Assembly: GCF_012848175.1 (NCBI RefSeq) | Contig: NZ_CP051651.1 | Coordinates: forward strand, 3,782,001 to 3,846,000 | DNA length: 64,000 nucleotides | Source of the DNA: Xanthomonas campestris pv. badrii | GTDB lineage: Bacteria; Pseudomonadota; Gammaproteobacteria; Xanthomonadales; Xanthomonadaceae | Reading direction: 5' to 3' | Shown: piece after piece, positions 1-8,377 of the stretch | Numbering within the stretch: position 1 is the first letter of the stretch | Layout of the letters: each line of letters starts with the position of its first letter | Translations under genes and position numbers: made by a program | The notes under the pieces: generated by a model | The model's input: only the letters and a program-made list of their open reading frames with translations | Told to the model about the DNA's origin: nothing | The model's database searches: none

Positions 1-215
1 ATCCCGTTCTGGTATTCGGCAAGCGGTCCGCCACTGTGTGGTGTGACACCGAGAGCGTCCGCCAACTGAGGACTGGCCGGGAGAAACAATCGGTTCTCGG
101 GGGCATGAATATGGAACTTGCCGACTTCCTGCAACTTCGCCAACAGTTCGCTGTTCTTCAGCGTCTGCTGTTCGATGTTGTGATGGTCTTGGAAAAGTGT
201 CCGATAGTTCGGCAT
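1..215 (-). CDS. AHH-family nuclease toxin module, 3' end beyond window
   Basis: The open frame runs from an ATG at 215 off the left edge, giving 71 codons. An in-frame TGA lies two codons upstream of the ATG, so this is a short orphan-type module and not the tail of a long toxin. Visible features are an HH pair at residues 11-12, the stretch ENRLFLP at 40-46, His60 in TPHSGG and Tyr68. This is the layout of the AHH branch of HNH/Endo VII toxin nucleases (HH, N, LP, then H and Y). The family is found as C-terminal tips of polymorphic toxins that cut nucleic acid. It lies 37 bp downstream of a DUF1629 immunity-like gene on the same strand, so the order is immunity then toxin. The family call rests on motif spacing only. 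Confidence 0.6.
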   Translation of the reverse strand, partial: MPNYRTLFQDHHNIEQQTLKNSELLAKLQEVGKFHIHAPENRLFLPASPQLADALGVTPHSGGPLAEYQNG

Positions 216-252
216 GGCTCAGGATCTATTCCTTGTGCCCTTGACGCGTGGA

Positions 253-882
253 TCAGCAGTTCACCGTGTCGTAGAACCAAAGCCCATTGGACTGGTCCGG
301 TGTGACGATGCCTGCAGCCTCAATAGCTTCCTTGAATACCCGATCGCAAAAAACACCCCCATGAAACGGCAGCCTAAAAACGTGTGCCGAGCCGAGAACA
401 TCGCGCCTGAATGCCAGTCGGACGTCACCGGTAAGATCGTAGTATTTGCCTGCTTCGAATTCGTCACTAATTTCGATATTGAGTTCAGAGGCACGCTCGT
501 CCAGAGCGTCTAGCGTGCGAACAACATCGCAAAGGAAGACGGTTGGCCCTGGCGACCCATCAGCAAGGCGATAGTCGGCATCTGCAAAAACGAAGGCGTC
601 CGCGTCCACGGACTCCATCACTTGGCGGAGTCGTTCGGAGACCAACCAATAGCCGCTGAATCCACCTTCGAGATCTTGAGGAAGCACACCTTCATCGGGG
701 TGATAGACCAAGCGTGGGGTTTCGCGCAGTGAAGGGAATCCCCCTTGCTCTGGCTTCAAGATGAGCCGCGGCGGCGTTCGCAGGGCTTTTTCGTTCTCAA
801 AGATTACTCCGTGTCCCTTCCCGCCTCGGCGGACATCGGGCCGCAGCTGGAAGAACTCTTCCTTTTGGGGCTGATTAGTCAT
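253..882 (-). CDS. Imm11/DUF1629-type immunity protein
   Basis: A protein of 209 residues starting MTNQPQKEEF. An ATG four codons earlier (894) is possible, but GGAG sits at good distance from the ATG at 882. It has no signal peptide or membrane segment, so it should be cytoplasmic. The C-terminal third (DVLGSAHVFRLPFHGG, then a VFCDRVFKEAIEAAGI stretch and GLWF) matches the ending of the Imm11/DUF1629 family, known as immunity proteins in polymorphic-toxin loci. By inference it protects against a nuclease-type toxin, either the AHH protein downstream or a partner outside the window. The 285 bp between this gene and the methyltransferase hold no convincing gene. Codon use is less GC-rich than in the core genes, as in the rest of the island. 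Confidence 0.7.
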   Translation of the reverse strand: MTNQPQKEEFFQLRPDVRRGGKGHGVIFENEKALRTPPRLILKPEQGGFPSLRETPRLVYHPDEGVLPQDLEGGFSGYWLVSERLRQVMESVDADAFVFADADYRLADGSPGPTVFLCDVVRTLDALDERASELNIEISDEFEAGKYYDLTGDVRLAFRRDVLGSAHVFRLPFHGGVFCDRVFKEAIEAAGIVTPDQSNGLWFYDTVNC

Positions 883-1167
883 CTTGATCTCCATGAGTTA
901 CGCCCAGTCCACCTAGCTAGACTCTCCACCTCAGCCGGGCAGAGTCTACCCCGCTGGTCGATGGCCTGAGCAGACCATGCACATACACGTCCCGTGCTGC
1001 GATGCTCGCTCAGCCACAGCGAGAGCCGAACCCCTTTCTCCGATGATCCGACAACTCGACTCCTTTTCCACTGAGTTCATCAGTCTTCGCACTGACCACA
1101 CAAGTAGCCCAATCAAATTCATATGCGGATGAAAAAGCTTTGCTTGGCGCTCAGAGCGGGCAAGTCG

Positions 1168-2391
1168 TTAGGCGGCGACTAACTGCAACATCTCCGATGC
1201 AATTCCGTCATAAGCGTTGCCTTCGTCTAAAGCTTTCAGGACCTCCTGTGCTAAGACACCGAGTGCGTGCCCCATAAGTGGCGGCACAGCGTTGCCGATT
1301 TGCTTCAACTGCTGCCATTCACTCCCCCGGAAGACAAAGCCGTCATGGAAGGATTGAAGGCGGGCGGCCTCACGCACGGTAATCCAGCGATTCAAGTAGG
1401 GATGTACCCACTCGCTGAGGTCACGATGCATGTGGGCAAGGATCGTGTACGAAGGCTCTTCTGGATGCAGGCGACGCCACTTCTCTGGACGCTTCCCATT
1501 CCAGATCTCCTTTGGAAGGCTGTCAGCCTTCTTTCCAGCTTCCAAGAGGGAAATTAGATTGGCACGGCGCGCTTGTATTTCTTTCGTGTGGTGGTTGTGC
1601 AGCACAGCTTCGCCTGAGCCCAGCCCCCGCTGGCGCTTGGTGGCCTTACTGTACTGAGCAAGTCCGTGATCCAGCCTCATCATCTTTTGGAAGCGTGAAG
1701 GCGAATCTGCGGCGGGGTAGCTCATCACCTCGCCGCTGTGTACCACTTCGCTCGGCAGGTCATCTAGCGCCTCGCGGACAGTCACGTGCTTTCGAACCTT
1801 CAAACTATCGAGAACGGCGTTGCAGAAGCTCTCCATGTCGAACGAGAACGCATCTTCATCACGGGTGCCAACAAAGATCACCCGCTGGCGAAGCTGAGGC
1901 ACACCATAGTCGGCTGCTGACACCCGAAGCACCACCACGTTGCTGTAGCCGATAGAGGCGAACTTCTCGGTAATCAGCTTACGGAAGTGCCCCTTGTTGA
2001 GGAGCACCATGTTCGGCACGTTTTCCATCAAGAAGACGCGCGGGCGCAGCTTTTCGACGATACGTGTGTACTGGAGATAGAGCTCGTTACGCTCGTCATC
2101 CAGGCGGCGCGTGCCGATCTGGCTATAGCCCTGGCACGGCGGTCCTCCAAACACCACATCAACGTCGTTTAGACGGTACTTCTTCAAGTCGCTTGAACGA
2201 GGCTTCAAGAACTCGTGCACGTCTCCCTCAATCAAGGGGGTGGACGGAAAATTGTGGCGATAGGTCTCACAGGCGTAGCGATCCATCTCCACTGCTGCCC
2301 GGATATCGAACCCCGCTGTTTTCATCCCCTCACAGAACCCACCGCAGCCCGAAAACAGGGAGAGGGCTGTCGGCATGGTCGTCTTTTTCAT
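1168..2391 (-). CDS. C5-cytosine DNA methyltransferase of the SgrAI-like RM system
   Basis: A 407-residue DNA (cytosine-5) methyltransferase that should protect the host from the neighbouring endonuclease. Motifs are in canonical order: motif I FSGCGGFCEG (13-22), motif IV GGPPCQGYS with catalytic Cys86, motif VI ENV (123-125), motif VIII QLRQR (166-170), a variable target-recognition region, then REAARLQSF (IX) and QIGNAVPPL (X) near the C-terminus. The ATG at 2391 has GGAG seven bases upstream. The gene is divergent from the controller/endonuclease pair, with 167 bp between them holding C-boxes, a palindrome and a candidate promoter. A CACCGGCG site, which fits the SgrAI consensus, lies at 2400-2407 against its ribosome binding site. 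Confidence 0.92.
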   Translation of the reverse strand: MKKTTMPTALSLFSGCGGFCEGMKTAGFDIRAAVEMDRYACETYRHNFPSTPLIEGDVHEFLKPRSSDLKKYRLNDVDVVFGGPPCQGYSQIGTRRLDDERNELYLQYTRIVEKLRPRVFLMENVPNMVLLNKGHFRKLITEKFASIGYSNVVVLRVSAADYGVPQLRQRVIFVGTRDEDAFSFDMESFCNAVLDSLKVRKHVTVREALDDLPSEVVHSGEVMSYPAADSPSRFQKMMRLDHGLAQYSKATKRQRGLGSGEAVLHNHHTKEIQARRANLISLLEAGKKADSLPKEIWNGKRPEKWRRLHPEEPSYTILAHMHRDLSEWVHPYLNRWITVREAARLQSFHDGFVFRGSEWQQLKQIGNAVPPLMGHALGVLAQEVLKALDEGNAYDGIASEMLQLVAA

Positions 2392-2435
2392 CGCGGCTCC
2401 ACCGGCGTTTAAATGTGACTTTCAATCTGCGTGAG

Positions 2436-2464
2436 AGCCTATCTTGGCTGTCATCAGACTTCAA
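2436..2464 (-). promoter_or_regulatory. Candidate methyltransferase promoter
   Basis: On the minus strand TTGAAG (2464-2459) and TAGGCT (2441-2436) are separated by exactly 17 bases and lie 45 bases before the methyltransferase ATG. The -35 keeps TTGA. The -10 matches consensus at only three positions, so the call is weak. Confidence 0.35.
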
Positions 2465-2478
2465 GTTGCTGGGGCACC

Positions 2479-2496
2479 TAGCGCCATCTGGCGCTA
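2479..2496. repeat. 18-bp perfect inverted repeat in the RM divergent promoter region
   Basis: TAGCGCCA and TGGCGCTA are perfect 8-bp arms around a 2-bp centre. The palindrome lies between the C-boxes and the candidate methyltransferase promoter, 14 bp upstream of its -35. It differs from the C-box consensus. It may be an operator for the methyltransferase or for an island regulator, but nothing in the window binds it with certainty. Confidence 0.6.
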
Positions 2497-2509
2497 CATG
2501 CAGTTTTGT

Positions 2510-2535
2510 GACTCATAGTCCGTAGCCTCTTCGTC
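2510..2535 (+). promoter_or_regulatory. C-box operator pair for the controller protein
   Basis: GACTCATAGTC (2510-2520) is a perfect GACTnnnAGTC C-box. After the typical CGTA spacer comes GCCTCTTCGTC (2525-2535), the same box with two mismatches. C-proteins of type II RM systems bind such pairs as dimers: the strong distal box activates the C/R promoter and the weaker proximal box represses it at high C levels. The pair ends 23 bp before the C-protein ATG. The only -35/-10-like sequences there are poor, as expected for an activator-dependent promoter. Confidence 0.75.
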
Positions 2536-2558
2536 CACAGGCAAATACGCTGCGAGAC

Positions 2559-2813
2559 ATGGATCTTGCCGCCAGCTTCGGCGCCGCCGTTCGGCGCCAG
2601 AGAGAATTGCTACGACTCAGCCAAGAGGACTTGGCTGACCGGTCGGGATTGGACCGCACCTACATCAGTGGGGTCGAGCGAGGCGTTCGAAATCCAACGC
2701 TTCAGGTCATGCAAAAACTTGCAGACGCCCTCGGCTCTGACCTGGATGTTCTATTCGCAACAGCACGTCAATGTGCAACAGCCATGGAAAGGCCGGATGC
2801 CCTTCGCCCCTGA
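2559..2813 (+). CDS. RM controller (C) protein, XRE-family HTH
   Basis: An 84-residue DNA-binding protein of usual C-protein length. The helix-turn-helix is clear: LSQEDLADRSGLDRTYISGVERG (about residues 18-41, quoted only to locate it; key residues are the QEDLA and GLDRTYIS helices) followed by a VRNPTL turn. C-proteins delay endonuclease expression until the methyltransferase has modified the host genome. A C-box pair lies directly upstream. The gene overlaps the endonuclease start by 17 bp in another frame, so the two are translated from one message. The leader is short (23 bp from the C-boxes), as in other C-controlled operons. Confidence 0.88.
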   Translation: MDLAASFGAAVRRQRELLRLSQEDLADRSGLDRTYISGVERGVRNPTLQVMQKLADALGSDLDVLFATARQCATAMERPDALRP

Positions 2814-3804
2814 TCTACAAATCGACTGTGCCAACTGTCCTTACGGCGTATGCATCGAGGATCGACGCACTAATAGGGTCAAGGGGCGAAGTACGGACTT
2901 CCGTTTGCGGCAGGCCACCATCACGGCCTGTACGTTTGACTCCTTCGTCCCTGGTTGCGCGAACGACCCGGCCCCGGACCGGACCTTCAACGAATATCTT
3001 GGCCAGCTCCGAAAGAACTCCTTTAACGCGGGCGTCGCGAACTTTGGAGCGGGTTTCAAGTTCGAGGGGAATGCCGTCAACAAGGTTGAGGGCGACGTTT
3101 TTGAGCTGCTGGAAGCAGCTGCATTGTGGAACGCTGCTGCGGCTTGGAATCGGTTCATGGAGACTGGCCTCTGGACGTCGCAATCATTCACGCAGCCTGT
3201 CGCATCCGTTGCGACGCCCGCTCGAAAAGTCGCGATCGTCAAGCTGCCACGGGGGTACAACGCAACAAAGCTTTTTAGACCCGATGTGCGCGCCACGATC
3301 CAGGCTTTCGAGCACTCAATGGAGATGGCAGACATGACTCTGGGTTTGTCTTCGCCCGACATCGTGGCGCTCCGCCTACCTCATCCCCTTCCTCCAGGCC
3401 TGGAGATATTCCTGGAGGACCTGCCTAACCTGAACAGCGCGAACCTTGCTGCACTCGAGGATGCACACGCCTTGCTCGAAGGGCAGGTAGACAGCAGTGG
3501 CTTTCTGATGGCAATTGCAGTGAAACGCACCACGCGGAGCGATCGGCTCTATCAGCCGCTCTACGAAGCGACCGTGCTCAAGTTCCTGATTGAGTATGTG
3601 TTGCGTGGCTCCGCCATGCGGTTCTATGCCCATATGGGGTCTTTTGAAGGCGCGAACGTTGAAAAGGCCTACAAGTCCGGGCTCCTGACTTCACTTATTC
3701 GTGGAGGCATGTCTCAGAAAGCCGTCGATCAGACCTATCTCGCTCTGTCACCCCGTGCAACAGCCCAGTCCATCCTGGACGATCTCCCTCGTTTCCCTAT
3801 CTAA
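2797..3804 (+). CDS. SgrAI-family type II restriction endonuclease
   Basis: A 335-residue enzyme starting MPFAPDLQID. The start is set by this ATG, a GGAAAGG stretch nearby, and the MPF start and length remembered for SgrAI (about 339 aa). Shared features, by recall of SgrAI: RST at 31-33 (Arg31), a KVEGDVFELLE...WN block (96-112), PD at 187-188, and AVKRTTRSDRLYQPLYEA (241-258) carrying Lys243, RSDR (247-250) and Glu257. PD...K...E is the catalytic set of the Cfr10I/Bse634I/NgoMIV/SgrAI group, and RSDR is the element that reads CCGG. The inferred site is therefore CRCCGGYG or another CCGG-cored sequence. The frame is open back to 2566, but that part overlaps the C gene. The stop codon overlaps the integrase stop. 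Confidence 0.87.
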   Translation: MPFAPDLQIDCANCPYGVCIEDRRTNRVKGRSTDFRLRQATITACTFDSFVPGCANDPAPDRTFNEYLGQLRKNSFNAGVANFGAGFKFEGNAVNKVEGDVFELLEAAALWNAAAAWNRFMETGLWTSQSFTQPVASVATPARKVAIVKLPRGYNATKLFRPDVRATIQAFEHSMEMADMTLGLSSPDIVALRLPHPLPPGLEIFLEDLPNLNSANLAALEDAHALLEGQVDSSGFLMAIAVKRTTRSDRLYQPLYEATVLKFLIEYVLRGSAMRFYAHMGSFEGANVEKAYKSGLLTSLIRGGMSQKAVDQTYLALSPRATAQSILDDLPRFPI

Positions 3805-4979
3805 GCCCCCCCCCTGAGCTCATCTAAATAGTCGGCCCAGGCTTGCATCATCTTCCGCCTTTCACTGAGGTGGGATGTGCGGTTGTAGGCTCGTCCGAGT
3901 GGGTCTCGTACTGCATGCGCCAGCTGGTGCTCAATGAAATCAGGTCGAAAGCCCAGCACTTCGTCCAGGATAGTCCGGGCCATGGCCCGGAAGCCATGGC
4001 CGGTCATCGTGCTGCTGTCAAAACCAAGACGTCGGAGCGCAGCGTTGATCGTATTTTCGCTCATCGGCCGCCTCACTCCTCGTACGCTCGGAAATACGAA
4101 TTCGTGCCTACCTGTCAAAGGCTGTAGCTCACGCAGAATGTCCAGGGCTTGGGATGAGAGAGGGACGACATGGGGCGTCTTTGTCTTGCTTGTTACGTAG
4201 CGCCATTCCGCAGACTCAAGGTCAATATCAGCCCAACGTGCACTCCTCAGCTCCCCAGGACGTACGAAGACCAAGGCGGCGAGCTTGAGGGCGGCAACGA
4301 CGACGGCGGAGCCTTGGTATCCGTAGATCGCCCGGAGCATGGGGGCGACTTCCGCGGGCTCGGTCACGCTCGCGAAATGGGTGACCTGGGGTTGCATAAG
4401 AGCCCCGATCAGATCATGCGCAGGGTTGTTGGTCGCTCTGCCGGTTGCGATGGCGTAGCGAAAGACCTGAGAAGCCAATGCTCGCGCTCTATGGGCTGAC
4501 TCGACGGCACCACGCTGCTCAATCTTGCGCAGGGCAGTCAAAAGCGCCGGGGCAGTCACGTCAGCCACTGGAATCTCTCCAATGTGCGCTAGATCTTTCT
4601 CTATCAAGCGTCGCTCTCGCACGACGGACCCAGGACTCAGTTTTCTTACGCGCTTGGAAAGAAGCTCTGTGGCCACGACGCGGAAGGTCGTCTCAGAGCT
4701 CTCGATCAGTGCGGCCCGCTGCGCACGTGCTGCCTGGACGGGATTAGCACCAGCTTTCAGCACGGCGCGGGCTTTGTCCCTGGCGGCCCTCGCCTCCGCG
4801 AGAGACATTGATGGGTACTCTCCCAGGCCCGCCATGCTGGCTTTGCCTGCGAACCGGTAGCGGTAGCGCCACAGGCGTGCGCCTGTAGGTCTAACCTCAA
4901 TACAAAGGCCATTAGCATCGGCGACGCGGTAAACGGATTCCTTGGGCTTCAAAGCTCTCAATTTCGTATCTGTCAGCAT
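3801..4979 (-). CDS. P4-type tyrosine integrase of the island
   Basis: A 392-residue tyrosine recombinase. The N-terminus (1-85) is the DUF4102 arm-binding domain, followed by a SAM-like core-binding domain (about 100-195) and the catalytic domain. Catalytic residues visible are Arg245 (PGELRSARW), His328 and Arg331 (TGHGFR), His351 or His355, and Tyr365 (RAYNRTSH). Such enzymes integrate islands into the 3' ends of tRNA genes. Its ATG lies 183 bp from the 3' end of the tRNA, with four GTGAGTA repeats between them, the usual arrangement. The 3' end is convergent with the endonuclease and shares bases 3801-3804. It ends beside a run of nine C on the plus strand (G on the coding strand). Confidence 0.95.
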   Translation of the reverse strand: MLTDTKLRALKPKESVYRVADANGLCIEVRPTGARLWRYRYRFAGKASMAGLGEYPSMSLAEARAARDKARAVLKAGANPVQAARAQRAALIESSETTFRVVATELLSKRVRKLSPGSVVRERRLIEKDLAHIGEIPVADVTAPALLTALRKIEQRGAVESAHRARALASQVFRYAIATGRATNNPAHDLIGALMQPQVTHFASVTEPAEVAPMLRAIYGYQGSAVVVAALKLAALVFVRPGELRSARWADIDLESAEWRYVTSKTKTPHVVPLSSQALDILRELQPLTGRHEFVFPSVRGVRRPMSENTINAALRRLGFDSSTMTGHGFRAMARTILDEVLGFRPDFIEHQLAHAVRDPLGRAYNRTSHLSERRKMMQAWADYLDELRGGA

Positions 4980-4985
4980 AGGCGG

Positions 4986-5048
4986 GTGAGTACGTCATTT
5001 GTGAGTACCGATAGCTGCAGGGCGATTCTTACTCACACCCTTACTCAC
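4986..5048. repeat. GTGAGTA repeats upstream of the integrase (candidate arm-type sites)
   Basis: GTGAGTA occurs twice directly (4986-4992, 5001-5007) and twice inverted (TACTCAC at 5030-5036 and 5042-5048), all between the integrase ATG and the tRNA. Repeats in this position are typical binding sites for the N-terminal domain of P4-type integrases, and they may also repress int. Confidence 0.6.
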
Positions 5049-5093
5049 CTATCGACCGGAGGTTATACAATTTCTTCGGACAGCATAAAACGA

Positions 5094-5119
5094 AAAAACC
5101 CGCAGGAGAGCGGGTTTTT
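5094..5119 (-). terminator. Bidirectional intrinsic terminator downstream of the tRNA
   Basis: AAAAACCCGC (5094-5103) and GCGGGTTTTT (5110-5119) form a perfect 10-bp stem with a 6-base loop and T-runs in both directions. It can stop tRNA transcripts on the minus strand before they enter the integrase region. Confidence 0.75.
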
Positions 5120-5161
5120 GTCTTCGCATCGGAAGGTGCTGGACTTCTTGAAATGCCTGTG

Positions 5162-5237
5162 TGGTGGGCCCAGAAGGATTCGAACCTTCAACCAAAGGAT
5201 TATGAGTCCTCTGCTCTAACCGTTGAGCTATAGGCCC
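5162..5237 (-). tRNA. tRNA with CAT anticodon, probably tRNA-Ile2
   Basis: The 76-nt gene has an encoded CCA end. The acceptor GGGCCTA pairs with TGGGCCC, the anticodon loop is CTCATAA, and the T-loop is GGTTCGAATCC. The CAT anticodon can be elongator Met or Ile2 (read with lysidine). The TTGGTT variable region is closer to E. coli tRNA-Ile2 than to tRNA-Met. The gene is the likely attachment site of the island: its 3' end faces the integrase and everything to the left is foreign in composition. The second copy of the att core is outside the window. Confidence 0.9.
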
Positions 5238-5351
5238 TGCTGCACAGCGCTCGCTGGTGCCGCATGCATGCATCGGGCCCATGGGAGTGGGGCAAGTTTA
5301 CCTGTCTGTCCGCGGGCTTGTCTGCTGTAGGCCAGGCACACAAACCACGCC

Positions 5352-5600
5352 TTACGCATCAGCCGTCTGTCGTTGCCTGTCGATCAGCTGGCGGCCTGCG
5401 CGGAAGCCCTGCGCGATGGCGTCCTGGTAGGTCTCCCAGGTCTGGTCCTGGCCACTGATGCGCGGCAGCCGCGTGCTGCCGTTGTTGGCATAGACATCCA
5501 CCCACAACGTCCACCTAGCCGTCGGTGACGCCTGCGCAGCGCGTACGCGGATCTCGTGATCGCGGTAGGTGGTGGTCTCGAAGCGGCTTTGCCTACTCAT
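5352..5600 (-). CDS. Conserved small protein, function unknown
   Basis: An 82-residue protein starting MSRQSRFETTTYRDHEIRVR, with no signal peptide, membrane segment or recognised motif. It has the pattern of a small soluble beta-strand protein: alternating polar/hydrophobic stretches such as ARWTLWVDVY, then a helix-like ending QGFRAGRQLIDRQ. The open frame extends upstream, but this ATG gives the compact protein. It is the first gene on the core side of the tRNA and lies 250 bp downstream of rpoD, separated from it by a strong hairpin, so it is probably transcribed on its own. I do not recognise the family. Confidence 0.55.
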   Translation of the reverse strand: MSRQSRFETTTYRDHEIRVRAAQASPTARWTLWVDVYANNGSTRLPRISGQDQTWETYQDAIAQGFRAGRQLIDRQRQTADA

Positions 5601-5790
5601 CGGACGGTCTCGTTTCCATTCGTAGCACCAACGTAGAAGCGCCGGCCGGAACATCAGGTGAGATTGAAGGAAACATCCATTTAATAGTGCGGTGCGGTGC
5701 GGTTTCGTCGCCAGAACGTGAAGCTGCGTGGCCTGGCCGGCGCTGTTCCCGGCAGCGCACGCGGCAAGCATCGCTTCACCGGGCCCCACA

Positions 5791-5824
5791 ACACAACAGC
5801 CCCGCAGGTGCGGGGCTGTTGTGT
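5791..5824 (-). terminator. rpoD: rpoD terminator hairpin
   Basis: A perfect 15-bp stem (5791-5805 with 5810-5824) and a 4-base loop lie 27 bp after the rpoD stop. The stem is GC-rich near the loop, and the distal GTTGTGT/ACACAAC part provides a few U in the minus-strand RNA. There is no long T-run. Confidence 0.65.
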
Positions 5825-5851
5825 GATCAGCTGAGCGCGACGACCGACAAC

Positions 5852-7729
<1,878 letters not shown>

Positions 7730-7773
7730 GAGTGCTCGCGCCACCGGCTTTGAGATTGGAAAGAGAACCTAGC

Positions 7774-7782
7774 ATTATACCA
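7774..7782 (-). promoter_or_regulatory. rpoD: Extended -10 promoter of rpoD
   Basis: The minus strand reads TGGTATAAT: a perfect TATAAT preceded by the TG of an extended -10. No good -35 is visible at 16-18 bp. The inferred start near 7767 gives a leader of about 38 nt. Confidence 0.6.
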
Positions 7783-7836
7783 GCGTGAAGCCCGGTCTGC
7801 CGGAATCAAGACGGGACCACTAGTGATGTGGTGTAT

Positions 7837-8277
7837 CTAGGGTCTGAGAAGAAAGGTCACCGGGCCGTCATTGACCAGGTCGACAACCATATGGGCACCA
7901 AAACGCCCGGTTTCCACCCCGGCGCGGTGTTTTTCGCGGCAGATCTCCACCAAGCGATTGAACGCCCGTTCAGCCTCCCCGGGTGGCGCGGCCGTGCTGA
8001 AGCCCGGGCGGTTGCCGGAACTGGTGTCCGCAGCCAGGGTGAACTGGCTGACCAGCAGCAGCCCGCCGCCGGTATCGGTGAGTGAGCGGTTCATCTTGCC
8101 GGCGTCGTCGCCGAAGACCCGGTAGCTGAGCAGGCGCTCGGCCAGGCGGCGGATCTGTGCATCGCTGTCGCCGGGCTCCACGCCAACCAGCGCCAGCAGC
8201 CCGGGACCGACCTGCCCGACGATCCGGTCATCGACCGTGACGCTGGCGCGGGTGACGCGCTGGATCAAGGCGAGCAT
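7837..8277 (-). CDS. dtd: D-aminoacyl-tRNA deacylase
   Basis: A 146-residue cytoplasmic enzyme that removes D-amino acids (and glycine from tRNA-Ala) from mischarged tRNAs. The family start [13 protein letters not shown] fixes the initiation codon at 8277; the frame is open further upstream but that part is not conserved. The catalytic SQFTL motif is at 77-81 and the NDGPVT motif with the cross-subunit Gly-cisPro at 136-141. The length fits the family exactly. It lies head-to-head with the acyltransferase gene (100 bp apart) and 107 bp upstream of rpoD, whose own promoter sits in that gap. Confidence 0.95.
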   Translation of the reverse strand: MLALIQRVTRASVTVDDRIVGQVGPGLLALVGVEPGDSDAQIRRLAERLLSYRVFGDDAGKMNRSLTDTGGGLLLVSQFTLAADTSSGNRPGFSTAAPPGEAERAFNRLVEICREKHRAGVETGRFGAHMVVDLVNDGPVTFLLRP

Positions 8278-8377
8278 GCAGAGTCCTGGGCAGCAGAGTG
8301 TGTCGCGCAGCATGCCCAGCGCTGCCCGCACTGTCACCTGCGGGTCTTCGCCGGCCACGCTGTTTAGAATTGCGCGG

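Noticed and set aside
1005..1023. CTCGCT...AGCGAG hairpin in the gap between the immunity gene and the methyltransferase
   Set aside because: Only 6 bp of stem, no T-run on either strand, so not convincing as a terminator.
2566..2796. Upstream extension of the endonuclease frame
   Set aside because: It overlaps the C-protein gene in another frame, has no family similarity, and the MPF start at 2797 fits SgrAI.
5162..5237. Calling the tRNA elongator Met
   Set aside because: The anticodon CAT fits both, but the variable region is closer to tRNA-Ile2; Met remains possible.
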